Source of the DNA: Aquiluna sp.
GTDB taxonomy: Bacteria; Actinomycetota; Actinomycetes; Actinomycetales; Microbacteriaceae
Direction: 5' to 3'
Length of the DNA: 64,000 nucleotides
Assembly: GCA_021741585.1 (NCBI GenBank)
Contig: JAIOXN010000001.1
Location: 1 to 64,000 of the forward strand
The notes below the pieces were generated by a model. That model was given only the letters and a program-made list of their open reading frames with translations, was not told the DNA's origin and did not search any database. Every line of letters starts with the position of its first letter. Within the stretch, counting starts at the first letter, position 1. Made by a program: the position numbers and the translations under genes. Positions 18,141 through 27,150 of the stretch are shown here, in pieces.

Positions 18141-18156
18141 CCAACCTCACTGGCTA
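18138..18156. promoter_or_regulatory. dyad TAGCCA-N7-TGGCTA before pgsA-garA-ftsR
   Basis: A perfect 6-base inverted repeat with a 7-base spacer overlaps the metF stop codon and ends 11 bases before the pgsA-like start. Its spacer, ACCTCAC, contains the CCTCA word also found in the spacers of the dyads before merR2 and ftsZ, but shifted by one base. It could be an operator, a weak hairpin ending metF, or chance. Confidence 0.25.
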
Positions 18157-18167
18157 GACTTCTTGCC

Positions 18168-18749
18168 ATGAGCATTCTCTCGGACCTAAAAAGTGTTCCA
18201 AACATGCTCAGTGTTCTCAGGCTCTTGCTCGTGCCAGTCTTTTTGTGGCTATTACTTGAAGACGGTTATTTCGTTTGGGCATTTTTCGTTCTAGCATTCG
18301 CAGCTTTCTCAGACTGGCTAGATGGGCAAATCGCGAGGAAATATAACCAAGTCACAAACCTTGGCAAGATTCTTGATCCTGCGGCCGATCGACTCTATAT
18401 CTTTGCCAGTCTTATTGGCCTAACAATCAATGGCAACATTCCTGCCTGGTTCGCAATTGTGATCATCGGACGAGACTTGATGCTGTTGATTGTTTATCCA
18501 ATTCTTGCCACCCATGGTTATGGGCCATTGCCGGTTCACTTTTTAGGCAAGGCCGGGACATTTTCGTTGCTTTACGCATTGCCACTTTTGCTGCTTGCAG
18601 ACATATGGCCGGCTGCTGAATTCGTGATATTGCCGCTTGGTTGGGCTTTTGCTTTTTGGGGAATTGGGCTTTATTGGTTGGCCGGTTTTATTTATGTGAA
18701 GCAAGTTTGGGAATTGGTTTTTTTACCCCGCAAAAATCCTCTAACATAG
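18168..18749 (+). CDS. CDP-alcohol phosphatidyltransferase (PgsA-like)
   Basis: A 193-aa integral membrane enzyme of phospholipid synthesis that joins a CDP-activated lipid to an alcohol. The complete family motif D-G-x2-A-R-x8-G-x3-D-x3-D is present, from Asp52 to Asp74. About five hydrophobic segments are visible. It corresponds in position to Rv1822 (pgsA2), upstream of garA in mycobacteria. The acceptor alcohol (glycerol 3-phosphate, as in PgsA, or another) cannot be told from sequence alone. Confidence 0.85.
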   Translation: MSILSDLKSVPNMLSVLRLLLVPVFLWLLLEDGYFVWAFFVLAFAAFSDWLDGQIARKYNQVTNLGKILDPAADRLYIFASLIGLTINGNIPAWFAIVIIGRDLMLLIVYPILATHGYGPLPVHFLGKAGTFSLLYALPLLLLADIWPAAEFVILPLGWAFAFWGIGLYWLAGFIYVKQVWELVFLPRKNPLT

Positions 18750-18769
18750 GGGGATAGGGGAGGCCAAAA

Positions 18770-19192
18770 GTGTCCAAAGAAGCGCATTCAAGCGATGAAA
18801 CAGCTCGCTTCGCTGATGATTTAATCGCCTCCGACACCCAAGCCCTCACTCCTGAGGAATCCGCTGCCGTTGCAGCACTTCCCAATGATTCAGCACTGTT
18901 GATTGTTAGGCGCGGACCTGGGGCAGGTTCTAGATTTCTTTTGGACCAGGACGTGACCGTTGCTGGTCGCCACCCAAATGCAGACATTTTCCTAGACGAC
19001 GTAACTGTTTCTCGAAAGCACGTCGAGTTCGTGAGAACCGGAAGTGGATTTGAGATCAGAGATTTAGGTTCGATGAATGGCACCTATGTCGATGGCGACC
19101 GAGTCGATGGAGCGCCTTTGTATCATGGTGCTGAAGTTCTGGTTGGAAAATTTCGAATGACGTTCTACGCCTCTCCAAGTGAGAGTGCCTAA
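18770..19192 (+). CDS. garA: FHA-domain protein, GarA/OdhI type
   Basis: A 140-aa cytoplasmic regulator. GTG at 18770 has GGGGAGG six bases upstream. The FHA domain (residues about 43-138) keeps the phosphothreonine-binding residues Arg67 (AGRHPN), Ser81 (TVSRKH) and Asn103 (GSMNGTY). In mycobacteria and corynebacteria this protein, when unphosphorylated, inhibits 2-oxoglutarate dehydrogenase and glutamate dehydrogenase. Kinases PknG and PknB switch it off by phosphorylating an N-terminal ETTSVF motif. Here the aligned segment is DETARF (residues 9-14), with only one threonine. The stop shares a base with ftsR. Confidence 0.9.
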   Translation: MSKEAHSSDETARFADDLIASDTQALTPEESAAVAALPNDSALLIVRRGPGAGSRFLLDQDVTVAGRHPNADIFLDDVTVSRKHVEFVRTGSGFEIRDLGSMNGTYVDGDRVDGAPLYHGAEVLVGKFRMTFYASPSESA

Positions 19193-19872
19193 TGGAAAGC
19201 ACTGTTCGTAAACTTCAAGATCACCTCAAGCTCTACACAATCGGACAGGTGCTTTCAGCACTAAAGCCTGAGTTTGGAGACCTTTCTCCATCCAAGCTCC
19301 GATTCCTAGAAGATCAAGGGCTGATTACTCCGGACCGGACCGATGCTGGCTACCGCAAATATTCCGAAAGCCAGATCGAGCGCCTTCGAATCATTTTGAC
19401 CCTGCAGCGCGATCAGTATTTGCCGCTAAAAGTTATCCGCGAACACCTGGATGAAATCGATGCAGGACGCCAGCCACTCTTGCCAGTAGCTTCCCCAAGT
19501 TCGCTGCGAAAGGGGCAGAAATTCTCTACTGCCCAGCTCAAACAAGAGACTGGAATCTCCGATCTAGCCTTTCGTGAAGGTGCAGAGCTTGGACTATTTG
19601 GTGCCCAGCCCCATTCTTCTCACGAGGTTGAGATTGCCTTTGCTTTGGTCGGCCTTGAGGCGTTCGGCATCCAGCCAAGACATCTGCGTGGTCTAAAGTC
19701 TGCAACCGAGCGCGAGGTTGGAATCATCACCGGCGTTACCGAACCGGTGCTTCGACGCAAGGCTCCAGACTCAAATGCCAAGGCTGCTCACATCGCAAAT
19801 GAGATCGCCGAGCGCTTTGGCGCTATTCGCTCTCACCTGATTTCTGAGGCTATCGATCGCATTGAGAACTAG
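19192..19872 (+). CDS. ftsR: MerR-family regulator FtsR (Rv1828-like)
   Basis: A 226-aa MerR-type regulator. The winged helix-turn-helix covers about residues 14-80 (YTIGQVLSALKPEF, SKLRFLEDQGLITPDRTDAGYRKYS). A C-terminal domain of about 110 residues is not cysteine-rich, so it is not a metal sensor. Its position after the FHA gene matches Rv1828 of M. tuberculosis and FtsR of Corynebacterium glutamicum, which activates ftsZ. ftsZ lies about 26 kb downstream here, and both the ftsZ leader and the gap after ftsR share a dyad that could be its site. Confidence 0.88.
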   Translation: MESTVRKLQDHLKLYTIGQVLSALKPEFGDLSPSKLRFLEDQGLITPDRTDAGYRKYSESQIERLRIILTLQRDQYLPLKVIREHLDEIDAGRQPLLPVASPSSLRKGQKFSTAQLKQETGISDLAFREGAELGLFGAQPHSSHEVEIAFALVGLEAFGIQPRHLRGLKSATEREVGIITGVTEPVLRRKAPDSNAKAAHIANEIAERFGAIRSHLISEAIDRIEN

Positions 19873-19873
19873 G

Positions 19874-19919
19874 CGACACGCCCAAGAGTCTCCTTGAACC
19901 TTAAACCTCAACTTGAAGG
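19874..19919. promoter_or_regulatory. putative MerR operator before merR2 (shared with ftsZ)
   Basis: Two elements also found before ftsZ lie here. CGACACGCCCAA at 19874-19885 is identical to 45851-45862. The dyad CCTTAAA-CCTCAAC-TTGAAGG at 19899-19919 has 7-base arms (six of seven pairs) and a spacer one base different from that of the ftsZ dyad. HspR, another MerR regulator, also binds 7-N7-7 repeats. Binding by FtsR or by the downstream MerR protein is inferred. Confidence 0.45.
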
Positions 19920-19958
19920 CAAACTTAACAGGTCTTAAACAATTTGTAGGAGAAGCAA

Positions 19959-20471
19959 TTGGATTACGAGTCCCAGATGCTGTTCACCGAGGGCCTGCCT
20001 GCGCAGGACATCGGTTACCGTGGTGCATCTGCCGCTGCCGCTGCCGGCATCTCCTATCGCCAGCTTGATTACTGGGACAGAACTCAGTTGGTAGTTCCTT
20101 CCATTCAGACCGCTACCGGTTCTGGATCTCAAAGACTTTATTCTTTCCGTGACATTTTGGTTCTAAAGCTCGTCAAGCGACTTTTGGACACCGGAGTTTC
20201 CTTGCAGCAGATTCGTATCGCAGTTGAGCAGCTGAATGCTGCTGGTATTTCAGATTTGAGCAACACCACTTTGATGTCTGATGGTGCAAGGGTTTATCTC
20301 TGCACATCGCAAGACGAAGTGATCGACCTTTTGGGTCAAGGTCAGGGTGTGTTTGGAATTGCTGTGGGTCGCGTGTTACGTGAGGTTGAGGCTACTTTGG
20401 TTGACTTTGCTGCCGAAGAGGCTGTTTTGCAAGACGAGCTGGCTCTAAGAAGAGCCCGCAAGATTTCCTAG
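19959..20471 (+). CDS. second MerR-family regulator (Rv1830-like)
   Basis: A 170-aa DNA-binding protein. TTG at 19959 follows TAGGAGAAG at a good distance. The MerR helix-turn-helix is in residues about 22-90 (AAAAAGISYRQLDYWDRTQLV, QRLYSFRDILVLKLVKRLLD). The remaining 80 residues resemble the C-terminal part of Rv1830, which follows Rv1828 and Rv1829 in M. tuberculosis. The DUF151 nuclease gene (Rv1829) that normally separates the two merR genes is missing. The 86-base gap upstream holds shared elements with ftsZ. It converges with and overlaps the ParA-like gene by four bases. Confidence 0.85.
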   Translation: MDYESQMLFTEGLPAQDIGYRGASAAAAAGISYRQLDYWDRTQLVVPSIQTATGSGSQRLYSFRDILVLKLVKRLLDTGVSLQQIRIAVEQLNAAGISDLSNTTLMSDGARVYLCTSQDEVIDLLGQGQGVFGIAVGRVLREVEATLVDFAAEEAVLQDELALRRARKIS

Positions 20472-21391
20472 CGCGAGAACCAACGCTTCTTTTTATTTGC
20501 CCTTCTTGATTGAGGGTTTTCCTCAATTTTCTGCGGGATTAGCTCTGAAATTGGGTTGTGATGCCCCCTTGTTGCTCTAGTGACAACACCAACGCGATCT
20601 CGTTTTTGGTCTCCAATTTCCATGTCAGAGAGTGCACCGGCCAATAGCCAATCAAAACTCTTTGCAATTTCTGAGGCACCTTCGGCTGGCCAGGCGTGGA
20701 TTGGCTTCGCGGCTCCGGTTGATTGCTGGAGTGCAGCTCTTTCCTCAAAGAATGGGCGAAGCAGCTGCTCGCCAAACATTTCCTGAAGTTCGCCAATCCG
20801 GTAGTTGTGCTCATTGGATTGGGTCCTGAGTCGGTTTACGACAACACCCAGCAATTGAAGCCTTGGAGTGAGTTTCGCGCTGATCTCTGCAATCGCTTTT
20901 CTGGCACGATCTGCGGCAATTACTGAATAAAGGGAAGGCTCAGTAACCAAAATTACTCGGTCGCTTGCCACCCATGCGGTTCTGGTTAGTGCGTTTATCG
21001 ACGGGGGAGTGTCAATGATTACTAAGTCGTATTCGTCCTCTAGGTGAGTGAGGACCTCTTCAAGTTTCCAAACATCTGCAACGGTTGGTGCAGGGTTATC
21101 CAAAAGCAAAGACCTAGGGCTACCGATCAAAACGTCCATCTTGGAACTTTGGTGCCAAGGTGATTGCACAATTGCACGCCTGATGGTTGAAATCTTTGGG
21201 GCTTGCAGCACTTCGGCGATTGATGTGCCGAATTCGGTTACAGCACCAAGTCCACTAGTCGCATCACATTGAGGATCTAGGTCTATAACAAGCGTGTTGA
21301 GGCCTTTGTTGAGGGCGGCTGATGCCAAACCGAGAGCGACGGTGGTCTTACCGACACCACCTTTTAGGGAGCTAACACTTAGTACATGCAC
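20468..21391 (-). CDS. orphan ParA/MinD-like ATPase with basic C-terminal tail
   Basis: A 307-aa deviant Walker A ATPase. GTG at 21391 gives the usual compact start (MHVLSVSSLKGGVGKTTVAL); a GTG at 21418 would add nine residues. Walker A is at residues 10-17, IDLDPQCDATSGLG follows, and the Walker B-like IIDTPPSIN is present. After the ATPase fold come about 60 residues with no recognisable domain, ending in a basic, aromatic tail (RRANKKKRWFSR). No ParB or cargo gene is adjacent. It is divergent from pyc. It may position a cellular structure or bind membrane through the tail; both are inference. Confidence 0.85.
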   Translation of the reverse strand: MHVLSVSSLKGGVGKTTVALGLASAALNKGLNTLVIDLDPQCDATSGLGAVTEFGTSIAEVLQAPKISTIRRAIVQSPWHQSSKMDVLIGSPRSLLLDNPAPTVADVWKLEEVLTHLEDEYDLVIIDTPPSINALTRTAWVASDRVILVTEPSLYSVIAADRARKAIAEISAKLTPRLQLLGVVVNRLRTQSNEHNYRIGELQEMFGEQLLRPFFEERAALQQSTGAAKPIHAWPAEGASEIAKSFDWLLAGALSDMEIGDQKRDRVGVVTRATRGHHNPISELIPQKIEENPQSRRANKKKRWFSR

Positions 21392-21455
21392 TGCAATAGG
21401 GTACCTTTTTATTAGCACTGTCGCTCAAGACTCCCCGCAAATCCAATGAGGTGCC

Positions 21456-24400
21456 ATGTTTAAAAAGATTCTCGTCGCAAACCGAGGTGAAATCGCCGTT
21501 CGCGCGTTTCGCGCTGCATTCGAAGCGGGCGCTTCGACGGTCGCCGTTTACCCATTCGAGGATCGCAATTCTGTGCACCGCCTCAAGGCCGATGAGGCTT
21601 ATGAAATCAAGGCAGAGGGTTCGCCGGTTCGCGCTTATTTGAGCGTTGATGAGATTATTCGCGTTGCTAAAGAGTGCGGTGCTGATGCCATTTACCCGGG
21701 CTACGGATTTTTATCTGAGAACCCAGACCTTGCCAGGGCGGCTAGGGCAAACGGTATTGCTTTTGTAGGTCCAGCACCCGAGATTCTTGAGCTTGCAGGT
21801 GACAAGGTAAACGCCAAGGCTGCAGCAATTCGTGCTGGCGTTCCAGTTCTTGCATCGACCGAGTCCTCGGATGACATAAACGTTTTGGTCCCTCAGGCAA
21901 AGAAGATCGGCTTCCCGCTCTTTGTGAAGGCTGTCGCCGGTGGCGGTGGCCGAGGCATGCGGAAGGTGGATGAGGAATCCCAGTTGGTTGAATCTCTCGA
22001 GGCCGCAATGCGCGAAGCCGGCAGTGCCTTTGGCGATGCCAGAGTCTTCTTGGAGCAAGCGGTAATTCGACCGCGTCACATCGAAGTTCAAATCCTTGCC
22101 GATATGCACGGCAACGTGATCCACCTGCACGACCGCGATTGCTCGATTCAGCGCAGGAATCAAAAGGTTGTTGAGATTGCACCGGCCCCGCTACTTGATG
22201 ACAAACTTCGCCAGCAACTCTTTGTTGATGCGGTGGCTTTTGCCAAGGAGATTGGTTACCAGAACGCTGGAACAGTTGAGTTTTTGATTGACACCGTTGG
22301 CCCCAACGCCGGCAAGCACGTCTTCATTGAGATGAATCCGCGAATTCAGGTCGAGCACACCGTCACAGAAGAAGTCACTGATGTTGACCTGGTGCAATCC
22401 CAACTTCGAATTGCTTCAGGGGCAACTCTTGAAGAGCTTGGACTCTCCCAGGAGAGCATTAAGCCTCATGGATTTGCTCTTCAGTGCCGAATCACCACTG
22501 AAGATCCATCGCAGGGCTTTAGGCCGGACACTGGAATGATCACCACCTATCGCTCTCCTGGTGGTGCAGGTATTCGTCTAGATGGCGGAACGGTGACAAC
22601 CGGGGCCGAAGTTTCCCCGCACTTTGATTCTTTGTTGGTAAAGCTGATTACTCGCGGTCGTGATTTCACTTCCACTGTTGATCGCGCCAAGCGCGCCCTA
22701 GCCGAGTTCCGCATCCGAGGTGTGGCAACCAACATCAACTTCCTGCAGGCAGTGCTTGAGGACCCAATCTTTGCCTCTGGTGATCTCTCCACTCACTTCA
22801 TTGATGAGCGCCCTGAGCTAACTCAGACCAGAGGTTCACGCGACCGAGGTACCAAAGTTGTGCAGTGGTTGGCCGAGGTCACGGTAAATAAGCCCTATGG
22901 AACTCGGGAAGGAAAGCCTCGACCAGAACTGAAGCTTCCTGCAATAGATGTTTCCCAGCCCGCACCTAAGGGTTCCAGACAGCTACTAGCAGAACTGGGA
23001 CCTGCAGGCTTTGCATCCTGGATGCGCGAGCAGAACCGAGTCTTGGTAACTGACACCACCTTTAGGGATGCACACCAGTCACTTCTGGCTACCAGGGTTA
23101 GAGGTCGAGATCTCGTCGCGGCGGCTCCATATGTTGCACGCATGACTCCTGAGCTTTTGTCAATCGAGGCCTGGGGTGGTGCAACCTATGACGTTGCGCT
23201 TCGTTTCTTGGGTGAGGACCCTTGGCAGCGCTTGTCCAAGTTACGCGAGGCATTGCCAAATGTTTGTATTCAGATGCTCTTGCGAGGTCGCAACACCGTT
23301 GGGTACACGCCCTATCCAGAAGATGTGACCCGCGCTTTCGTGAAAGAAGCGGCAAAGTCCGGCGTTGACATTTTCCGTATCTTTGATGCTCTAAATGATG
23401 TTGACCAAATGATTCCTGCAATCAAGGCGGTTCGTGAAACTGGAACCGCAGTCGCAGAGGTTGCCATGAGCTACACGGGTAATTTGCTGGATCCCAAAGA
23501 GGACCTGTACACACTCGAGTATTACCTAGCTCTTGCTCGCAAGATTGTTGAGGCTGGAGCCCACATCCTTGCAATCAAGGACATGGCGGGACTGTTGCGC
23601 CCAGAGGCTGCTCGCGTTCTTGTGAGTGCATTGAGAAGCGAGTTTGAGCTTCCAATCCACCTTCACACCCACGACACCGCAGGTGGTCAGCTAGCGACTC
23701 TACTCGCTGCCATTGATGCCGGTGTGGATGCAGTTGACGTTGCAAGTGCCCCAATGGCTGGAACTACGTCTCAACCTTCCGCATCCGCGTTGGTTGCGGC
23801 GCTCGCAAATACTAGTCGGGACACCGAGATTGATCTTGATGCGGTTACAGACCTCGAGCCATATTGGGAAGCGGTTCGCCGCGTCTATGCTCCGTTTGAG
23901 TCCGGACTGCCAGGACCAACCGGCAGGGTTTATCGCCACGAGATTCCAGGCGGACAGCTATCCAACCTTCGCCAGCAGGCCATCGCCCTTGGTCTTGGAG
24001 ACCGGTTCGAGTTGGTCGAGCAGATGTACGCCGAAGCGAACCGGATTCTTGGCCGTCCACCGAAGGTGACCCCATCTTCTAAGGTGGTTGGCGACCTAGC
24101 TCTGCACCTAGTTGCAGTTGGGGCTAATCCTCAGGAGTTTGAACAAAACCCCGAGAATTTTGACATCCCAGATAGCGTCATTGGCTTTATGGCTGGTGAA
24201 TTGGGTGATTTGCCAGGTGGCTGGCCAGAGCCATTTAGGTCCAAGGTTCTCAAGGGGCGCAATAAAGACATCAGCGTCACCCCATTGACCAAGGAAGACC
24301 TAGCGCTTCTGGAGTCAGGTGACTCCAAGGTGATCCGCGCAACACTGAACCGCTTATTGTTCCCTGCTCCGACCAAGGAATTTGATCGCATCGAGAGCCT

Positions 24401-24857
24401 TTATGGCAACCTCGACAATTTGGACACCCTTGATTACCTATATGGTCTTGAATCCGAGATTGAGCATGTCGTTGAACTGAAGAAGGGTCTCCAGCTATTT
24501 GTTGGCTTGGAGGCAATCGGCGAGGCGGACCCTAAGGGCTTCCGCACCGTGATGACCAAGTTGAATGGCCAGCTACGTCCAGTGACCGTCCGAGACCACT
24601 CAATTTCAGTTGCAGTTGCATCGGCCGAAAAGGCAGATTCTAATAATCCTGGACATGCTGCAGCACCTTTCACTGGAGTTGTGACGCCAAAGGTCGCAGT
24701 GGGTGATTCTGTTCTTGCAGGCGCTCAGATTGCGAGCATTGAGGCCATGAAGATGGAGGCTGCAATCGCAGCCCCAATCTCCGGCAAGATAGTGCGGCTT
24801 GGCATTTCGGGTCCAACCCCGGTTGAGGGTGGCGACCTGATTGCTGTCATTGAGTAG
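21456..24857 (+). CDS. pyc: pyruvate carboxylase
   Basis: A 1133-aa single-chain biotin enzyme making oxaloacetate from pyruvate and bicarbonate. The biotin carboxylase domain fills about residues 1-450 (VANRGEIAVRAFRA, GGGGRGMRKV, EMNPRIQVEHTVTEE). The carboxyltransferase barrel starts near 530 (VTDTTFRDAHQSLLATRVR) and is followed by the allosteric/PC-tetramerisation region. The C-terminal carrier domain has biotinyl Lys1099 in EAMKMEA. ATG at 21456 has GAGGTG upstream. It supplies anaplerotic oxaloacetate. The 64-base gap to the divergent ParA-like gene must hold both promoters. Confidence 0.98.
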   Translation: MFKKILVANRGEIAVRAFRAAFEAGASTVAVYPFEDRNSVHRLKADEAYEIKAEGSPVRAYLSVDEIIRVAKECGADAIYPGYGFLSENPDLARAARANGIAFVGPAPEILELAGDKVNAKAAAIRAGVPVLASTESSDDINVLVPQAKKIGFPLFVKAVAGGGGRGMRKVDEESQLVESLEAAMREAGSAFGDARVFLEQAVIRPRHIEVQILADMHGNVIHLHDRDCSIQRRNQKVVEIAPAPLLDDKLRQQLFVDAVAFAKEIGYQNAGTVEFLIDTVGPNAGKHVFIEMNPRIQVEHTVTEEVTDVDLVQSQLRIASGATLEELGLSQESIKPHGFALQCRITTEDPSQGFRPDTGMITTYRSPGGAGIRLDGGTVTTGAEVSPHFDSLLVKLITRGRDFTSTVDRAKRALAEFRIRGVATNINFLQAVLEDPIFASGDLSTHFIDERPELTQTRGSRDRGTKVVQWLAEVTVNKPYGTREGKPRPELKLPAIDVSQPAPKGSRQLLAELGPAGFASWMREQNRVLVTDTTFRDAHQSLLATRVRGRDLVAAAPYVARMTPELLSIEAWGGATYDVALRFLGEDPWQRLSKLREALPNVCIQMLLRGRNTVGYTPYPEDVTRAFVKEAAKSGVDIFRIFDALNDVDQMIPAIKAVRETGTAVAEVAMSYTGNLLDPKEDLYTLEYYLALARKIVEAGAHILAIKDMAGLLRPEAARVLVSALRSEFELPIHLHTHDTAGGQLATLLAAIDAGVDAVDVASAPMAGTTSQPSASALVAALANTSRDTEIDLDAVTDLEPYWEAVRRVYAPFESGLPGPTGRVYRHEIPGGQLSNLRQQAIALGLGDRFELVEQMYAEANRILGRPPKVTPSSKVVGDLALHLVAVGANPQEFEQNPENFDIPDSVIGFMAGELGDLPGGWPEPFRSKVLKGRNKDISVTPLTKEDLALLESGDSKVIRATLNRLLFPAPTKEFDRIESLYGNLDNLDTLDYLYGLESEIEHVVELKKGLQLFVGLEAIGEADPKGFRTVMTKLNGQLRPVTVRDHSISVAVASAEKADSNNPGHAAAPFTGVVTPKVAVGDSVLAGAQIASIEAMKMEAAIAAPISGKIVRLGISGPTPVEGGDLIAVIE

Positions 24858-24865
24858 TCCTTTAG

Positions 24866-25366
24866 ATGAGCGTTAGGGAAATCAGGCTCTTTGGGGATCC
24901 GGTACTAAAGAGCAAGACTCAAGAGATTGTGGATTTCGAATCTGCCAAGCTTTTGGTTCAGGACCTTTTGGACACAACGGCACTGCCTGGCAGGGCCGGT
25001 GTTGCTGCCACCCAGATCGGTGTTGGCCTGAGCGCATTCTCATATAACGTGAACGGTGAAATTGGCTATCTGATAAATCCAGAGATCATCTCAACCGAGG
25101 GTGAAATCGAACTCCTTGACGAGGGCTGTCTGTCGGTTCCAGGCCTTTGGCACAAAACCCCTAGATATCCAATTGCAACAGCTCGCGGATATTTATTAGA
25201 TGGCAGTCAAATTGAGATTAGGGGAGAGGGGCTTTTGGCTCAGGCTCTTCAGCATGAGTGTGATCACTTGGAGGGTCTGCTCTATCTAGACCGCCTAGAA
25301 AAAGAAGAGCGCAAACTAGCTTTCGCCAATTTGCGCTCTCAGAATTGGTTTCTGAATCAGCCGTAG
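24866..25366 (+). CDS. def: peptide deformylase
   Basis: A 166-aa metalloenzyme that removes the formyl group from nascent proteins. The three motifs are present: GVAATQIG, EGCLSVPG with the metal-binding Cys, and QHECDHLEG with both metal-binding His residues and the catalytic Glu. It starts eight bases after pyc and is probably co-transcribed with it. It converges with fadD, overlapping the end of that gene by ten bases. Confidence 0.95.
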   Translation: MSVREIRLFGDPVLKSKTQEIVDFESAKLLVQDLLDTTALPGRAGVAATQIGVGLSAFSYNVNGEIGYLINPEIISTEGEIELLDEGCLSVPGLWHKTPRYPIATARGYLLDGSQIEIRGEGLLAQALQHECDHLEGLLYLDRLEKEERKLAFANLRSQNWFLNQP

Positions 25367-27150
25367 ATTCTCTCAACGTGAAGGGCGAAATCGCTCATCA
25401 CTTTGTTGCGCTTGATCTTTAGCGATGGAGTCAGGTGTCCAGAAGCTTCGGTTAGCTCCACATCTAGAAGTTCAAAGGATCGAATCTGCTCAGCCTTTGA
25501 GAACTTTTCGTTCACCAGGTCAACAGCTCTCTGAACCTCGGCAATGATTGCTGGGTGCTTGGCTGCTTCGGCAAGGGTGAGCTTCTCGGTGATGCCGTTG
25601 TTGGCACTCCAAACAGGAATCATCTCTGGGTCTAGCGAGATAAGTGCACCAATAAACGGCTTCTGGTCGCCAATAACAACTACCTGACCGATGATTGGGT
25701 TTGCGCGAAGTGGATCTTCGATTGGTGCTGGTGCAACGTTCTTGCCACCTGCAGTTACAAGAATTTCCTTCTTGCGGCCGGTGATAGTCAAGAAGCCATC
25801 TTCATCTAGCTCGCCGATATCACCTGAGCGGAACCAGTCTTCGACAAACGCTTCGCGGGTGGCGGCTTCGTTTCTCCAATATCCACGCATCACGTTGATT
25901 CCGCGTAGCCAAACTTCGCCATCATCCGCAATCTTGATACCGGTACCTGGAAGGGCACGGCCAACCTTGCCAATCTTTTGCCAGTTGACCCTGCCGATTA
26001 CTGCAGCAGCAGCGGTTTCGGTTAGGCCGTAGCCCTCAAGAACGATCAATCCAATACCGCGGTAGAAGTGACCTAGGCGCTCGCCAAGTGGGGCACCACC
26101 GGAAATTGCGTATTTCACGTTGCCGCCCATTGCAAGGCGAATCTTTGAGTAAACCAACTTGTCAAATACGGTGTGCTTAAGTTTTAGGCCAAGTGCCGGT
26201 CCACCCTTCTGGTCAAGGGCTCGAGAGTACTCAATGGCGGTTTCGGCAGCCTTGCGGAAGATCTTGCCCTTGCCACCGGCCTCAGCCTTGAGCTCAGCTC
26301 CGTTGTAGACCTTCTCGAATACGCGAGGAACGGCCAGGAGGAAGGTTGGCTTGAAGGTTGGAAGGACCTGAGCAACCTGCTTTGAATCGCCTAGGTGACC
26401 GACCTTTATGCCCGAGTGGACGCAAAGCACCGATACGTATCTAGCCAGAATGTGAGCAAGTGGCAAGAAGATGAGGGACTGCTGCTCCGGGTTTGCAATT
26501 TCAGGAAGTTCTGCAGCAGCGTTTCTGCTGTGGTCAACAAAGCTCTTGTGAGTTAGCTCACAACCCTTTGGATTGCCTGTTGTGCCAGAGGTATAAACAA
26601 TAGTCGCAAGGTCAGATAGCTCTGCGTTCGATCTTGCTTTCTCGAGCTGATCATCGCCAACCTTCTCGCCATTTTTGTGAAGGTTTGAGTAATCGGTTGA
26701 ATCAATTCGCCATACGTTTTGAATTCTTGGGGTTTCAGCCTTGATTGAGTTGTACCGCTCAATGTGCTCGTCGTTTTCAACAAAGAGCGCTACTGAATCT
26801 GAGTCCGAAAGAATCCACTGAATTTGGGCAGCGGAGCTGCTTTCATAGATGGGAACTGAAATGGCACCGGCGAACCAAATTGCGAAATCAATCAGGGTCC
26901 ACTCGTATCTTGTGCGAGACATGATTGCGATTGCTTGTCCAGGCTTAATGCCAGCATCAATCAAACCTTTTGCGAGTGATTTGACTTCCTCGTAGAAGTC
27001 TTGAGAGGTTACATCGCGCCATGAGCCATCAGTATTTTGGCGGCTAAATAGAGCGTGTGATGGGTTTGCTTTCACGCGTTCTAAAAGAAGATCGGTCGAG
27101 TTCTCTTCTGGGTGAGATTCGACTCTCAGTGGCACATCGTAAAACGTCAT
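25357..27150 (-). CDS. long-chain fatty-acid-CoA ligase (FadD15-like)
   Basis: A 597-aa AMP-forming acyl-CoA synthetase. ATG at 27150 has GGGAGAA just upstream; a longer reading frame to 27168 lacks a ribosome site. The ATP-binding motif YTSGTTGNPKG, the GYGLTETAAAAV motif and the late GRKKEILVTAGGKNVAPAPIED hinge and catalytic region are complete. In M. tuberculosis FadD15 (Rv2187) lies upstream of the plsC and aroG genes in the same neighbourhood. It activates fatty acids for phospholipid synthesis or degradation; the exact chain length is unknown. Confidence 0.93.
   Translation of the reverse strand: MTFYDVPLRVESHPEENSTDLLLERVKANPSHALFSRQNTDGSWRDVTSQDFYEEVKSLAKGLIDAGIKPGQAIAIMSRTRYEWTLIDFAIWFAGAISVPIYESSSAAQIQWILSDSDSVALFVENDEHIERYNSIKAETPRIQNVWRIDSTDYSNLHKNGEKVGDDQLEKARSNAELSDLATIVYTSGTTGNPKGCELTHKSFVDHSRNAAAELPEIANPEQQSLIFLPLAHILARYVSVLCVHSGIKVGHLGDSKQVAQVLPTFKPTFLLAVPRVFEKVYNGAELKAEAGGKGKIFRKAAETAIEYSRALDQKGGPALGLKLKHTVFDKLVYSKIRLAMGGNVKYAISGGAPLGERLGHFYRGIGLIVLEGYGLTETAAAAVIGRVNWQKIGKVGRALPGTGIKIADDGEVWLRGINVMRGYWRNEAATREAFVEDWFRSGDIGELDEDGFLTITGRKKEILVTAGGKNVAPAPIEDPLRANPIIGQVVVIGDQKPFIGALISLDPEMIPVWSANNGITEKLTLAEAAKHPAIIAEVQRAVDLVNEKFSKAEQIRSFELLDVELTEASGHLTPSLKIKRNKVMSDFALHVERIYG

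Noticed and set aside
21711-22182. Two long antisense frames within pyc
   Set aside because: They mirror codon bias of pyc on the opposite strand, have no ribosome sites and resemble no family.
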